This document shows positions 1 through 7,770 of a stretch of DNA of 64,000 nt, piece after piece. The notes under the pieces were generated by a model that was not told the origin of the DNA, did not search any database, and worked only from the letters and a program-made list of their open reading frames with translations. Each line of letters opens with the position of its first letter. The stretch's first letter is position 1. Origin of the DNA: JAAFIP01 sp043778205 (lineage in GTDB: Bacteria > Pseudomonadota > Gammaproteobacteria > Burkholderiales > Burkholderiaceae_C). The translations under genes were made by a program, and so were the position numbers. The DNA is taken from NCBI GenBank assembly GCA_043778205.1, contig JAYWGO010000012.1, positions 1 to 64,000 of the forward strand. The letters run 5' to 3'.

Positions 1-2
1 TA

Positions 3-115
3 CCAAACGGGCAAATACTCAGGTGGCCTGCGCGTGATTCGCGGAAGTTTGCACAAACCTGTCCCGTCGCCCGACCAAGGTGAACAAGGCACACAAGCAT
101 TGCCACGGGCTGTTC
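3..115 (+). repeat. Composite repeat, second copy at 15.4-15.8 kb
   Basis: Bases 3-39 are, with a few differences, the reverse complement of 15413-15449. Bases 40-115 then match 15746-15822 in direct orientation, including the string GTCCCGTCGCCCGACCAAGG. The two blocks are adjacent here but about 300 bp apart in the other copy, so this is a rearranged or shortened copy of the same element. It lacks any convincing gene, and the left window edge may cut it. Confidence 0.7.
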
Positions 116-127
116 AAGTGTTCCAGT

Positions 128-160
128 AAAAACGCCACCGTCATTTACATGCGGTGGCGT
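128..160 (-). terminator. Intrinsic terminator of the small membrane protein gene
   Basis: A 9-bp perfect stem pairs ACGCCACCG (132-140) with CGGTGGCGT (152-160). On the minus strand it is followed by five T residues. It lies about 45 bp downstream of the stop codon of the minus-strand gene at 204-620. Confidence 0.8.
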
Positions 161-203
161 GTCGGGCGCGGCATGGGTTGCCGCAAACCTTGGCGGGTAA
201 AGA

Positions 204-620
204 TTAGCCTGCGCTGCGCAAATAGGCGGCGTTAATTTCGGCCATGATGCGCTGGTCGCCTTTGGCCAGTTCCCACATTTTGTCTTCTTGGGCTTGGGCC
301 AGGCTCTCGGCGCGCCATGCGGTGTAGCTGGTGCGCAGGCTGCGGGCTAGGCGATGGGCGGGGGTGGCCAGCACGGCAATGGCTACAAAGCCAATGGCCC
401 ACAAGGCTGCCCAAGCCATCAGCACGTGGTTTTCGCTCCATGCGTCAAGGGCTTGGTTAACCACTACCAACAGGCCGGACACGGCTGCGGCTAGCAAAAA
501 GCTGCCCAGCACGCGTGATGGGATGGTCGTAGCAACTGTAGAAGCCACCGCTGTGGTGGGCTGGGCAGCCGCCAGGCTCAGGTGGGTTTCAACACGGTTG
601 GCGAAAGAGTAAGTGGTCAT
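204..620 (-). CDS. Small membrane protein of unknown function
   Basis: This 138-residue protein has an ATG start at 620 and a TAA stop. Two hydrophobic stretches are visible, roughly residues 37-56 (SFLLAAAVSGLLVVVNQAL) and 66-85 (LMAWAALWAIGFVAIAVLA), so it should be a two-pass inner-membrane protein. The charged C-terminal tail (about residues 90-138) contains AQEDKMWELAKGDQRIMAE and is probably cytoplasmic. I do not recognise a named domain. It is transcribed divergently from the LysR gene at 769 and shares a 148-bp intergenic region containing a perfect 7-bp dyad, so it may be that regulator's target. A strong terminator follows it. Confidence 0.65.
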   Translation of the reverse strand: MTTYSFANRVETHLSLAAAQPTTAVASTVATTIPSRVLGSFLLAAAVSGLLVVVNQALDAWSENHVLMAWAALWAIGFVAIAVLATPAHRLARSLRTSYTAWRAESLAQAQEDKMWELAKGDQRIMAEINAAYLRSAG

Positions 621-720
621 GGTGGGCTTTCTGGTGTTTGAGGGAAGATATATATAAGGGAAGCGGTTTTTTGCTTCGATGGATCAATCATAGGGTTTAC
701 CTTAGTATGATGCAACTTTA

Positions 721-741
721 GAATAGTGATGCATACTATTC
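721..741. promoter_or_regulatory. Dyad upstream of LysR gene, candidate operator
   Basis: GAATAGT (721-727) and ACTATTC (735-741) form a perfect 7-bp inverted repeat with a 7-base spacer, 27 bp before the LysR start. A related half-site (TTAGTATGATGCA) lies at about 704-716. LysR proteins usually bind such T-N11-A type dyads between divergent genes. Binding is inferred, not shown. Confidence 0.5.
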
Positions 742-768
742 ATAAAACATATAGTTAGGCCCAACCCC

Positions 769-1851
769 ATGCCGACCCAAACCCCATCACAGCGTCCGCT
801 GAACTTTCGCACGCTGGACCTGAACCTGCTGCGCGTGCTAGACGAGGTGCTGACCGAGCGCAGCCTGACCCGCGCTGCGCACAACCTGGCCATGACCCAG
901 CCCGCTGTGAGCAATGCCATCAAACGCCTGCGCGATGTGCTGGGCGACGCGCTGGTGCAGCGCGCAGGTTTTGGCATGGAACCTACCCCGCGCGCGCTGG
1001 CGTTGTGGCCCGCTATTCGGGCCGCGCTGGCTGGCCTGCAGCAGTCTTTAGCACCGGGTGCGTTTGATGCTGCTACCTCTGACGCTACATTTATGCTAGC
1101 TATGGCCGATGCTACAGCGGCCGAGCTGATGCCCGGCTTGGTTGAAATTATTGAGCGCGAAGCCCCCGGTATCTCGGTGCGGGTACTGCCGCTGACCACC
1201 CGCGACCCGCGCCGCCTGCTGGACGAAGAGCGCATTGACCTGGCAGTGGGCCACTTTCCGGCCGTGCTGGCCGACCTGACAGCGCAGGCGCAGCTAGGCT
1301 ACAGCACGGCGGCGGGCAATACGGGCCTTGCGGGCAACACAGGCTTAGCAGGCATTAGCGGTGCAGCGGGCATAGCACCCACAGGCTTGCAAAGCGGCCT
1401 GCACAGTGGCGCGCGCTTTGAGCATACGCGCCTGTACGTGGGCGAATACGTGTGCGTGATGCGGCGCGGCCATGCATTGGCAAAGCGCAAAACGCTGACG
1501 CTAGAGCAGTACTGCGCGGCGCACCATTTGCTGGTAAGTTTCTCAGGCAAGCCGTTTGGTTTTGTAGACCAAGCCCTCACGTCGCTGGGGCACACGCGGC
1601 GCATTGTGCTGACGGTAAACCAGTTTTTTACAGCAGGCCGCGTGGTGGCCAGCTCAGAATTGCTCACCGTGCTGCCGCGCCATTTTGTCCGCGTGGCCGA
1701 CGCAGCTGGCGACCTGGCCGTGCGCGAGCTGCCTTTTACCATGCCCCTGGTGCATGTAGACGCCCTGTGGCACCACCGCAAAACCCCCAACGCAGCGCAC
1801 CAGTGGCTGCGCACCAGCGTGCTGCGGTCGGCGCAGGCGGCTTTGACTTGA
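769..1851 (+). CDS. LysR-family transcriptional regulator
   Basis: This 360-residue protein starts with a winged helix-turn-helix at about residues 13-72 (LDLNLLRVLDEVLTERSL, then TQPAVSNAIKRL), followed by a LysR effector-binding domain. The sequence resembles the NodD/NahR/LeuO branch. It is longer than the usual ~300 residues because residues about 182-215 are a Gly/Ala-rich insertion with two tandem NTGLAG units followed by variants (ISGAAG, TGLQSG), inside the effector domain. It is divergent from the membrane protein gene at 204-620 and upstream of modBC, but no ligand can be inferred. Confidence 0.85.
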   Translation: MPTQTPSQRPLNFRTLDLNLLRVLDEVLTERSLTRAAHNLAMTQPAVSNAIKRLRDVLGDALVQRAGFGMEPTPRALALWPAIRAALAGLQQSLAPGAFDAATSDATFMLAMADATAAELMPGLVEIIEREAPGISVRVLPLTTRDPRRLLDEERIDLAVGHFPAVLADLTAQAQLGYSTAAGNTGLAGNTGLAGISGAAGIAPTGLQSGLHSGARFEHTRLYVGEYVCVMRRGHALAKRKTLTLEQYCAAHHLLVSFSGKPFGFVDQALTSLGHTRRIVLTVNQFFTAGRVVASSELLTVLPRHFVRVADAAGDLAVRELPFTMPLVHVDALWHHRKTPNAAHQWLRTSVLRSAQAALT

Positions 1852-2240
1852 GTTTTTATGCGTTTCAGGCTTATCGCCCAAGGAAATAATTAATAGTATG
1901 CTATTAAATACATAGTGTATAACGCTAAAAAAGCCTCCAGCAGTAGCGCCGAGCAACCAAGCACTTGGCTGTGCATGCCTATCTAGATGCGGCATCCTAA
2001 GCGCACCCTGCTTTAGGAAACTGTAGCGCAGTACCACGAAACAAGGCTTGAGCTCGCAGCTCAGGTCGGCGGTCACGGCGATGCCTTACTAGCAGCTGCG
2101 CAGCGAAGGCTGCCGCCTCAATTTGCGCAATCAGTGGTGATTCAACATGGGTAGCCATTGCGCAAGTGGTGTCGCAAATGCCGCTTACGAATCAGCTTTT
2201 TGCGTTAGAGCTCTATTAAGTAACGCGTTCCGCTAAAGCG
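1852..2240. other. Gene-free stretch with duplicated modB upstream region
   Basis: No convincing gene. Bases about 1873-1980 match 3831-3930, the region just before modB, at roughly three bases in four. This includes a variant of the interspersed repeat (1873-1917) and the downstream AAGCCTCC block. A short palindrome TGAGCTCGCAGCTCA sits near 2049-2063. Confidence 0.6.
1873..1917 (-). repeat. Interspersed repeat, palindromic variant, copy 1
   Basis: This copy reads CGCCCAAGGAAAT, then TTAATAG-TATG-CTATTAA, then ATACATAGT. Its ends match the canonical repeat in reverse orientation, but the GCTGC/GCAGC hairpin is replaced by an AT-rich palindrome. Confidence 0.65.
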
Positions 2241-3626
2241 CTACTGAGCAGACTCTTTTAAGATGGTGGCGCGGCGCCTCTTTAACGTCTCAAGACGCTC
2301 AGGATCGTTCTCTAAAGCGATCGCCTTGGTCCAGTCCGCGTGGGCGCCAGACCGTTGTCCAGCAGACTGTTTGGCAGCAGCACGCAGTTCGTAGCCTATG
2401 GATTCCTTGGTACCTAAGGCCACGATGCGATCCGCATCCGCTATAGCACCCGCGTAGTCTTTGAGCCACGTGCGTACCATCAAGCGGCTACTCAAAGCGC
2501 CAATAGCGTTGGGCTCTATGGCCAGGGCTTTGGTGTAGGTCTGCGCTGCTTGCCTCAATTCGCCGTTGGCAAGCTGCGCATCAGCCTCCACTCTGAGTTG
2601 AGCGGCAAATGCTGCAGGTACGGGCTTGAGGCCGCTGTCGTCAATCGGCGCGCGGTAGCGGATGAAGCGCTTTTGTTCATACCAATTGTCCTCGGCATCT
2701 TGTTTGATTTCAATCAGCGTTACGCCTTTGGCAGCAATCGCACGCACTTTGCCGTAGTTTTGCCCCACGGGAAAATCACCCTTCTTGAGCCAATGCACCG
2801 AGCCGTTATTGAGCTGCACCACCGCCATGGCAAGATTGCCCGATACCATGCGACCCATCACACGCATATCTTCAACAGGGAAATTTTCCAGGTAGCTCTT
2901 TTTAGTAACCGCTTTCAGGTCATTTTTAGGGACTTGCTTTGTCGCGCTCACGAGCGATTCGGGCGGCTTCAAACAGCCGGGCGCGCGCGCAAGCGCGCGC
3001 AATTCAAAGCGGCGATAGGCGCTATCCGTGATTTCGTAGCCTGCGAGTTGGATCGTTAATTCCAAGAACGTTTTCAAATCAATATCGCGAAGGCGAATGC
3101 CCATCGCTCCTGCAATTTCCGCTGTACCTGTAGCGTCGTCACGCAGGAGTTCAGGATGCAAGCTTACGGTGTAGCCCGCCACGTCTTGGCTGGTTAAGCG
3201 GATCAGCTCAGCGGGATGGCGCAGCGACTGAGAGTTTATGCTTATCAGCTCGTTGAGCGCGAGATCTGTGGGCAAACGGGTAGGCGTTTGTGGCGTACAC
3301 GGATGACGCAAAAGACGAACGCCCTGTTGTCGGGATACCGTGGCGCCCAGCTGCGCTGCCACGGCGCCGAAAACCTCGTCAGTGTTGGCATAGCGACCTT
3401 TCAGCGCGATGCGCCGATCGGCAAAATAACCATCCACCACCACGCCCGTTTTAGCGAGCGCCGCGTAGGCGACCAAGAATGCAGTGGCGTTCGTGTCTGC
3501 GATGTCGAACTCGATCGGTGGCGATGCAGCTAGCGCTGGCAATGCCCCGGCGAACACTGCTGAAGCCCCTGCGATCAAAACGAAAAACGCGCAGAAGAGG
3601 CGATGAGAAATTCGGACATGCAGCAT
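2241..3626 (-). CDS. STN-domain, PilP-like and TPR protein, orphan
   Basis: This 461-residue exported protein has a signal peptide (hydrophobic core about residues 10-30). Residues ~37-105 look like a secretin/TonB short N-terminal (STN) domain (IEFDIADTNATAFLVAYAAL). Residues ~240-325 resemble the PilP/GspC-type domain of pilus assembly proteins (FPVEDMRVMGRMVSGNLAM, then HWLKKGDFPVGQNYGKVRAI). Residues ~345-450 contain TPR repeats (AAQTYTKALAIEPNAIGAL). All three parts occur in secretin or type IV pilus machinery, but no pilus gene is nearby. The gene sits alone between two copies of a ~100 bp direct repeat, between LysR and modB. Domain assignment is by eye; function is unknown, perhaps an outer-membrane channel accessory. 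Confidence 0.7.
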   Translation of the reverse strand: MLHVRISHRLFCAFFVLIAGASAVFAGALPALAASPPIEFDIADTNATAFLVAYAALAKTGVVVDGYFADRRIALKGRYANTDEVFGAVAAQLGATVSRQQGVRLLRHPCTPQTPTRLPTDLALNELISINSQSLRHPAELIRLTSQDVAGYTVSLHPELLRDDATGTAEIAGAMGIRLRDIDLKTFLELTIQLAGYEITDSAYRRFELRALARAPGCLKPPESLVSATKQVPKNDLKAVTKKSYLENFPVEDMRVMGRMVSGNLAMAVVQLNNGSVHWLKKGDFPVGQNYGKVRAIAAKGVTLIEIKQDAEDNWYEQKRFIRYRAPIDDSGLKPVPAAFAAQLRVEADAQLANGELRQAAQTYTKALAIEPNAIGALSSRLMVRTWLKDYAGAIADADRIVALGTKESIGYELRAAAKQSAGQRSGAHADWTKAIALENDPERLETLKRRRATILKESAQ

Positions 3627-3925
3627 TGGCTTTTAATCTTCACGTCTTGTTAAATAGGGCTGCAGATCCGATAGGTAAATATTTGAAAATTGCATTTTAC
3701 GCGCGTAAGCCTCTTTCAAGGAAATGTGAGTTTGAAACGGCGCGAACGCACACAAGCTAGCCATGCAAGCTTCAAAGCCTAAGAAAACCGCATAAACTAA
3801 GAATGCAAGAATTTCAAGCAAAACAGTCCTGTCGCCCAAGTAAATATTTAATAGTATGCTATTAAATACATAGTAATTGCCCTCTAAACAGCCTCCAAGC
3901 ATCAGCGCCCAACAACCACCTCCCC
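3627..3925. other. Intergenic region before modB
   Basis: No gene seen. It must hold the promoter of the minus-strand STN/TPR gene and that of modB. The last ~100 bp repeat the sequence found at 1873-1980. No modA, molybdate riboswitch or ModE-type site was recognised. Confidence 0.5.
3831..3885 (-). repeat. Interspersed repeat, palindromic variant, copy 2
   Basis: Contains TATTTAATAG-TATG-CTATTAAATA, a perfect 10-bp stem with a 4-base loop, between CGCCCAAGTAAA and ACATAGT. It is the counterpart of copy 1 at 1873-1917. Confidence 0.65.
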
Positions 3926-4606
3926 ATGCCTGATAATGCTGCCATGGACTGGCAAGCAGCAAAAGTTTCCCTCACACTCGCGGTGCTCACAGCGGCGCTG
4001 CTTTTGCCGCCGTCACTGCTGCTGGCGCGCTGGCTGGCAGTCACGGGGAGCCGCGCTAAGCCGTGGGTTGAGGCACTGCTGATGCTGCCGCTGCTGCTGC
4101 CGCCCACCGTGGTGGGGTTTTATGTGCTGACTACGCTGGGCCCGGCATCGCCTGTCGGTGCGTGGCTGGCAACGCATACCCGCTTGCAGCTGGTGTTCAG
4201 CTTTGAAGGCCTGCTGCTGGCATCGCTGCTGGTGAACGTTCCGTTTATGGTGCAGCCTATTCAGCGCACGCTGTCAAGCATAGCGCCCAGCGTGCGTGAA
4301 GCGGCGTGGGTGGGTGGCCTGAGCCCATGGCGCACATTCATGCTAATTGAACTGCCCCTGGCCTGGCCGGGCGTGCTCGCAGGCGTTGCCCTGACGGCGG
4401 CGCACACGCTGGGCGAGTTTGGCGTGGTGCTGATGGTGGGTGGCTCGATTCCTGGGCAGACCAAAACCCTCTCGATTGCCATTTACGACCGCGTGCAGGC
4501 CTTTGACAACACGGGTGCGCACGTGATGGCACTGGTGCTGGTGGCGTGCTCGCTGGCGGCGCTGGTGGCCGTGTTTCGCACCTCACCAGCGCGGAGAAAC
4601 CATTGA
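3926..4606 (+). CDS. modB: Molybdate ABC transporter permease ModB
   Basis: This 226-residue integral membrane protein with about five hydrophobic segments imports molybdate together with ModC. The ABC permease EAA loop is visible at about residues 124-150 (REAAWVGGLSPWRTFML). The segment LLPPTVVGFYVL is typical of ModB/CysT-type permeases. The gene ends in TGA overlapping the TTG start of modC, so the two are translationally coupled. The expected binding-protein gene modA is absent from the window; its usual place upstream is occupied by an unrelated STN/TPR gene. Confidence 0.9.
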   Translation: MPDNAAMDWQAAKVSLTLAVLTAALLLPPSLLLARWLAVTGSRAKPWVEALLMLPLLLPPTVVGFYVLTTLGPASPVGAWLATHTRLQLVFSFEGLLLASLLVNVPFMVQPIQRTLSSIAPSVREAAWVGGLSPWRTFMLIELPLAWPGVLAGVALTAAHTLGEFGVVLMVGGSIPGQTKTLSIAIYDRVQAFDNTGAHVMALVLVACSLAALVAVFRTSPARRNH

Positions 4607-5961
4607 GCACACCGGCCCCGCGCACCCACGCCTACAACCTGCACGTAGCCCTGCGCTGCACGGCACCAGTGCCCCTGCAGGCAGAGTTTGACTGTGCAGC
4701 CGGTGAGCTGCTGGCACTGGTGGGGCCGTCAGGCAGCGGCAAAACCACCTTGCTGCGTGCGGTGGCGGGGCTGTACCAGCCGCCGGGTTTGAGTGGGCAG
4801 ATCACACTGCGCGCGGCAGAGACCGAGCATATTTGGTTTGACAGCCAACGCAGCATCGCGCTGGCACCGCAGGCTCGCCATGTGGGGCTGGTGTTTCAGC
4901 AGTACGCGTTGTTTCCGCACCTGTCCGCTCTTAAAAACATAGCTGTCTGTGCACCAAACCATTGGTCAAAACACCAAATACAGGGCCAAGCTATGGCTTT
5001 GCTAGAGCGCCTGGGTTTGGCCAGCTTGGCCCAGCGGTTGCCACACCAGCTCAGCGGTGGGCAGCAGCAGCGGGTGGCGCTGGCGCGGGCCTTGGTGCGC
5101 ATAGTGCCCTTGCCCTCTGACGGCGCGCAAGTGGCGGGGCTTGCGGCCCACCCACCCGGGGTGCTGCTGCTAGACGAGCCGTTTTCTGCGGTGGATGCCC
5201 CCATGCGCCAGGTGCTGTACCGGGCGCTGGCGCAGTTGCACAGCAGCCTGCACCTGCCCATTGTGTTGGTTACCCACGACCTGGCCGAGGCCCGGCGCTT
5301 GGCCGACAAAGTAGTCATTGTGGACGGCGGCGCCACCTTGCAAAGCGGCCCGCCTGAATGGGTGCTGCGCAGCCCGCGTAACGCCCGCGTGGCGCAGCTG
5401 GTGGGCATCCATAACCACTTTGCCAGCCAGTTTTACACCGCCACGGGCGCTGACCCTGGCATGGCCCATGCAGGCCCTGACAGCGCCAACACAAGCCCTG
5501 GGATGGGCCGCTTGCGCTGGGGCCAGCACGACCTGCACGCCCAAGACAAAGGCAAAATCGACAATGCCACCGAGGTGACCTGGGTGCTGGCAGGCGGCAG
5601 TGTGCAGGTGCTAAGCCCCGAAGCTGCACAACCAGCGCCAGCCGCCGCGCTATCGAACAACGCGCACCACCAAAACGCACCTCAAGACAAAGCACCTCAA
5701 GGCAGCGCACCGCTTGACAACTACCTGCCCTGCCAGCTGATTGAAATGCTGCCCTTGGGCGAGATATGCGTTTGCAAGCTGGCCGTCACTGGCGCACCGC
5801 CCGGCGACGAAGTCACACTTAATTTGTCTACCGCGCTGTTGCGCAGCATGCAGGCCCAGGTAGGCTGTGCGCTGGTGCTGCACATACCCCCAGAGGCCCT
5901 GCACATCATGCCAGTGCGGGAAATTTTGGCCGCTGAGTCAGCTGTTGGCACGCCGCTTTAG
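4603..5961 (+). CDS. modC: Molybdate ABC transporter ATPase ModC
   Basis: The protein is 452 residues from a TTG start at 4603. That start is preferred because GGAG lies 6 bases upstream and TTG overlaps the modB stop (TTGA); an in-frame ATG at 4546 would run deep into modB. Walker A GPSGSGKTT is near residue 41, signature LSGGQQQR near 150, Walker B LLLDEPF near 188 and the switch His (THDLAEAR) near 225. The C-terminal part (about 350-452) should be the MOP/TOBE molybdate-binding domain. At about residues 110-121 the segment IAVCAPNHWSK is encoded by bases resembling a decayed interspersed repeat. The 3' end overlaps the convergent NTF2-like gene by 24 bp. Confidence 0.9.
   Translation: MSTPAPRTHAYNLHVALRCTAPVPLQAEFDCAAGELLALVGPSGSGKTTLLRAVAGLYQPPGLSGQITLRAAETEHIWFDSQRSIALAPQARHVGLVFQQYALFPHLSALKNIAVCAPNHWSKHQIQGQAMALLERLGLASLAQRLPHQLSGGQQQRVALARALVRIVPLPSDGAQVAGLAAHPPGVLLLDEPFSAVDAPMRQVLYRALAQLHSSLHLPIVLVTHDLAEARRLADKVVIVDGGATLQSGPPEWVLRSPRNARVAQLVGIHNHFASQFYTATGADPGMAHAGPDSANTSPGMGRLRWGQHDLHAQDKGKIDNATEVTWVLAGGSVQVLSPEAAQPAPAAALSNNAHHQNAPQDKAPQGSAPLDNYLPCQLIEMLPLGEICVCKLAVTGAPPGDEVTLNLSTALLRSMQAQVGCALVLHIPPEALHIMPVREILAAESAVGTPL
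4931..4966 (+). repeat. Possible decayed interspersed repeat inside modC
   Basis: ATAGCTGTCTGTGCA followed by CCATTGG matches the canonical ATAGCTGCTTGTGCAGCATTTCCTTGGG with several differences and in the same order. It is in frame within the ModC ATPase helical region. Resemblance only; chance or coding constraint is possible. Confidence 0.35.
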
Positions 5962-6408
5962 CCAGCGCATGATGTGCCTGAGCACGGGGAGCTTTTCGTA
6001 CAGCTCCTCGGCTGCATCCCAATAGTCCCGGTGGTAGTGCACCCGGCCATCGGGGGCAAAGCGCAGGTGCGAGGTACCGCGCACGGTTTGCTCTGTGCTG
6101 GTGTCAAAGCGCTTAAAACGAAACTTAAAGTCCCACACCAAAAAGCACTGGTTGCCTTGCACCACCCGCTCGGTAACGACAAAGCGCGGCTGCGCAAGCG
6201 CAACGTACATATGGGCAAAAATCTGCTGCACCGCCGGCAGGCCGCGCACTTCGTTAAACGGGTCTTTAAAGTACGCACCATCGCTGTAGATGCTGGGTAT
6301 CTGCACCAACGTGCTGGGCTGCAGTGTCTCAAAAAACTGCACCACGCGCTCTACCGCTTGCGCGGTGGGCATAGCGTTGCCGGGCTCCAAGGTGTCTGTA
6401 GTGCCCAT
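5938..6408 (-). CDS. NTF2-like / SnoaL-like protein
   Basis: This 156-residue soluble protein has the cone-shaped NTF2-like fold signature: an N-terminal helix (AVERVVQFFETL), then YFKDPFNEVRGLPAVQQIF, and a beta-rich half ending in GRVHYHRDYWDAAEELY. It is the last gene of the minus-strand operon starting at 13290, with only a few bases between its ATG (6408) and the SDR stop (6412). NTF2-like proteins of this type accompany the SDR, FAD oxidase, DUF1365 and Cfa genes in photo-oxidative stress clusters of proteobacteria. The substrate is unknown. Confidence 0.8.
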   Translation of the reverse strand: MGTTDTLEPGNAMPTAQAVERVVQFFETLQPSTLVQIPSIYSDGAYFKDPFNEVRGLPAVQQIFAHMYVALAQPRFVVTERVVQGNQCFLVWDFKFRFKRFDTSTEQTVRGTSHLRFAPDGRVHYHRDYWDAAEELYEKLPVLRHIMRWLKRRANS

Positions 6409-6411
6409 GGC

Positions 6412-7182
6412 TCACAAGCCGGTAAAGCGCCTCGTGGCGGCAAAATACCAGCGGTAGGGCACGATGCGCAGAATTTTCATCAACCGGGTAAAGCGCTTGG
6501 GGAAGTGAATCTCAAACCGGCCACGCTCCCAATTGGCCACAATGTCCATGGCTGCTTGCTGCGGCGAGATAAGGGCGGGCATATGGAATGTGTTTTGCGC
6601 AGTCAGTGGCGTTTGGACAAAACCGGGGTTCACCAGGCTGATGCCAATGCCGCTGTCGTGCAGGTCAATGTACAGGGTTTCGGCCATGTTGATCAATGCA
6701 GCCTTGGTAGGGCCATAGGCCAGCGACTTGGGCAGGCCGCGAAAGCCCGCCACGCTGGAGACCAGGCTAATGTGCCCGCTGCCGGCCGCCAGCATGGCCG
6801 GTAGCACTGCAGCTATGCTGTAGACCGCACCCATATAGTTAACCTGCATATGGTGGGCAATGTCACCGGTTTGCATGTCTTGTGCGCGCACCGCGCTGTA
6901 GGTGCCTGCGCAGTACATCACCAGGTCTATTGGCCCGCCAGCCAGCAGCTGCTGGGCGGCGGCTTTGACGGCAAGCTCGTCCACAGCGTCCAGCGGCAAA
7001 GCCTGCATGCCGGGGTACTGGGTGGCCAGTGCACCGAGTGCGCTGGCGTTGCGCGCAGAAACAATAACGTGCGCGCCTTTGCTGTGCAGCAGCTCGGCGG
7101 TGGCGCGGCCGATGCCGGTGGAGGCACCAATCAACCAGACGCGGCGGCCGGTCCAGTGGGCAATAGGGGGGTTCAGGCTCAT
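6412..7182 (-). CDS. Short-chain dehydrogenase/reductase
   Basis: This 256-residue Rossmann-fold oxidoreductase has the nucleotide motif LIGASTGIGRA at about residues 17-27. It also has NNAG-equivalent YCAGTY, catalytic Ser in LVSSVAG, and the YxxxK pair in YGPTK near residue 156. The N-terminal motif lacks the acidic residue typical of NAD preference, so NADPH is likely. It is the seventh gene of the Cfa/FAD-oxidase operon, 31 bp downstream of the DUF3833 gene. The substrate is not known; a role in modifying membrane lipids is inferred from its neighbours. Confidence 0.88.
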   Translation of the reverse strand: MSLNPPIAHWTGRRVWLIGASTGIGRATAELLHSKGAHVIVSARNASALGALATQYPGMQALPLDAVDELAVKAAAQQLLAGGPIDLVMYCAGTYSAVRAQDMQTGDIAHHMQVNYMGAVYSIAAVLPAMLAAGSGHISLVSSVAGFRGLPKSLAYGPTKAALINMAETLYIDLHDSGIGISLVNPGFVQTPLTAQNTFHMPALISPQQAAMDIVANWERGRFEIHFPKRFTRLMKILRIVPYRWYFAATRRFTGL

Positions 7183-7213
7183 GGGAACTGTCGTTGTATT
7201 TTTATGTTGTGGC

Positions 7214-7750
7214 TTAGCGTTTTTTAAAGTTCACCACCAGCTCGCCCAATGTAATGCCAAACTTGCTCATGGTGGCTTTGTTGATCACCACTTTGTCGTC
7301 CATTTGGTACATCCAGTCGTCAAACTGCACTTCGTAGACTTTGTTGTCTACCGGTAAATTCAGCGTGTAGCCCCAGCGAAAGGCATTGCCCATTTGCTGG
7401 CCGTTGCCCACGCCCACCACATCGTCGGCGCGGCCTACGTATTTGCCATCGGGCAGTTGGGTCATGCGCCAAATGCGTTTTTGTTTGGTGCCGTCGCTGT
7501 AGACAAAGTCTTCGTCCAGCACGCCTTGGTCGCCGTTCCAGCTGCAGTTCATGGTGACCAGAAAACGCTTGGCGACTTTGCCGCTGCGGTCGGTAAAAAT
7601 ACCCCAACCATCGACCACACCGGTAAAGTAAGTTTTCAGGTCAAACACCGGTTTTTCTTGCGCGTAGTCGCTCAGCTGCGGTGCACCAGCGCAGCCTACC
7701 AAGGCCAAGGTGGAGGCTGATGAGGCGATAAGTAAAGTGCGGCGTTGCAT
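7214..7750 (-). CDS. DUF3833 lipoprotein
   Basis: The protein is 178 residues. A short N-terminal signal ends in a lipobox, ALVGCAG, with Cys at residue 20, so it should be lipid-anchored. The body, with YFTGVVDGWGIFTDRSGKV and later FRWGYTLNLPVDNKVYEV, matches the DUF3833 family as I know it. That family regularly sits beside Cfa-like methyltransferases and chalcone-isomerase-like proteins. It may bind or deliver lipid in the periplasm, but this is speculation. Confidence 0.82.
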   Translation of the reverse strand: MQRRTLLIASSASTLALVGCAGAPQLSDYAQEKPVFDLKTYFTGVVDGWGIFTDRSGKVAKRFLVTMNCSWNGDQGVLDEDFVYSDGTKQKRIWRMTQLPDGKYVGRADDVVGVGNGQQMGNAFRWGYTLNLPVDNKVYEVQFDDWMYQMDDKVVINKATMSKFGITLGELVVNFKKR

Positions 7751-7770
7751 AGCGGTGTCCTTGGGTTGAA

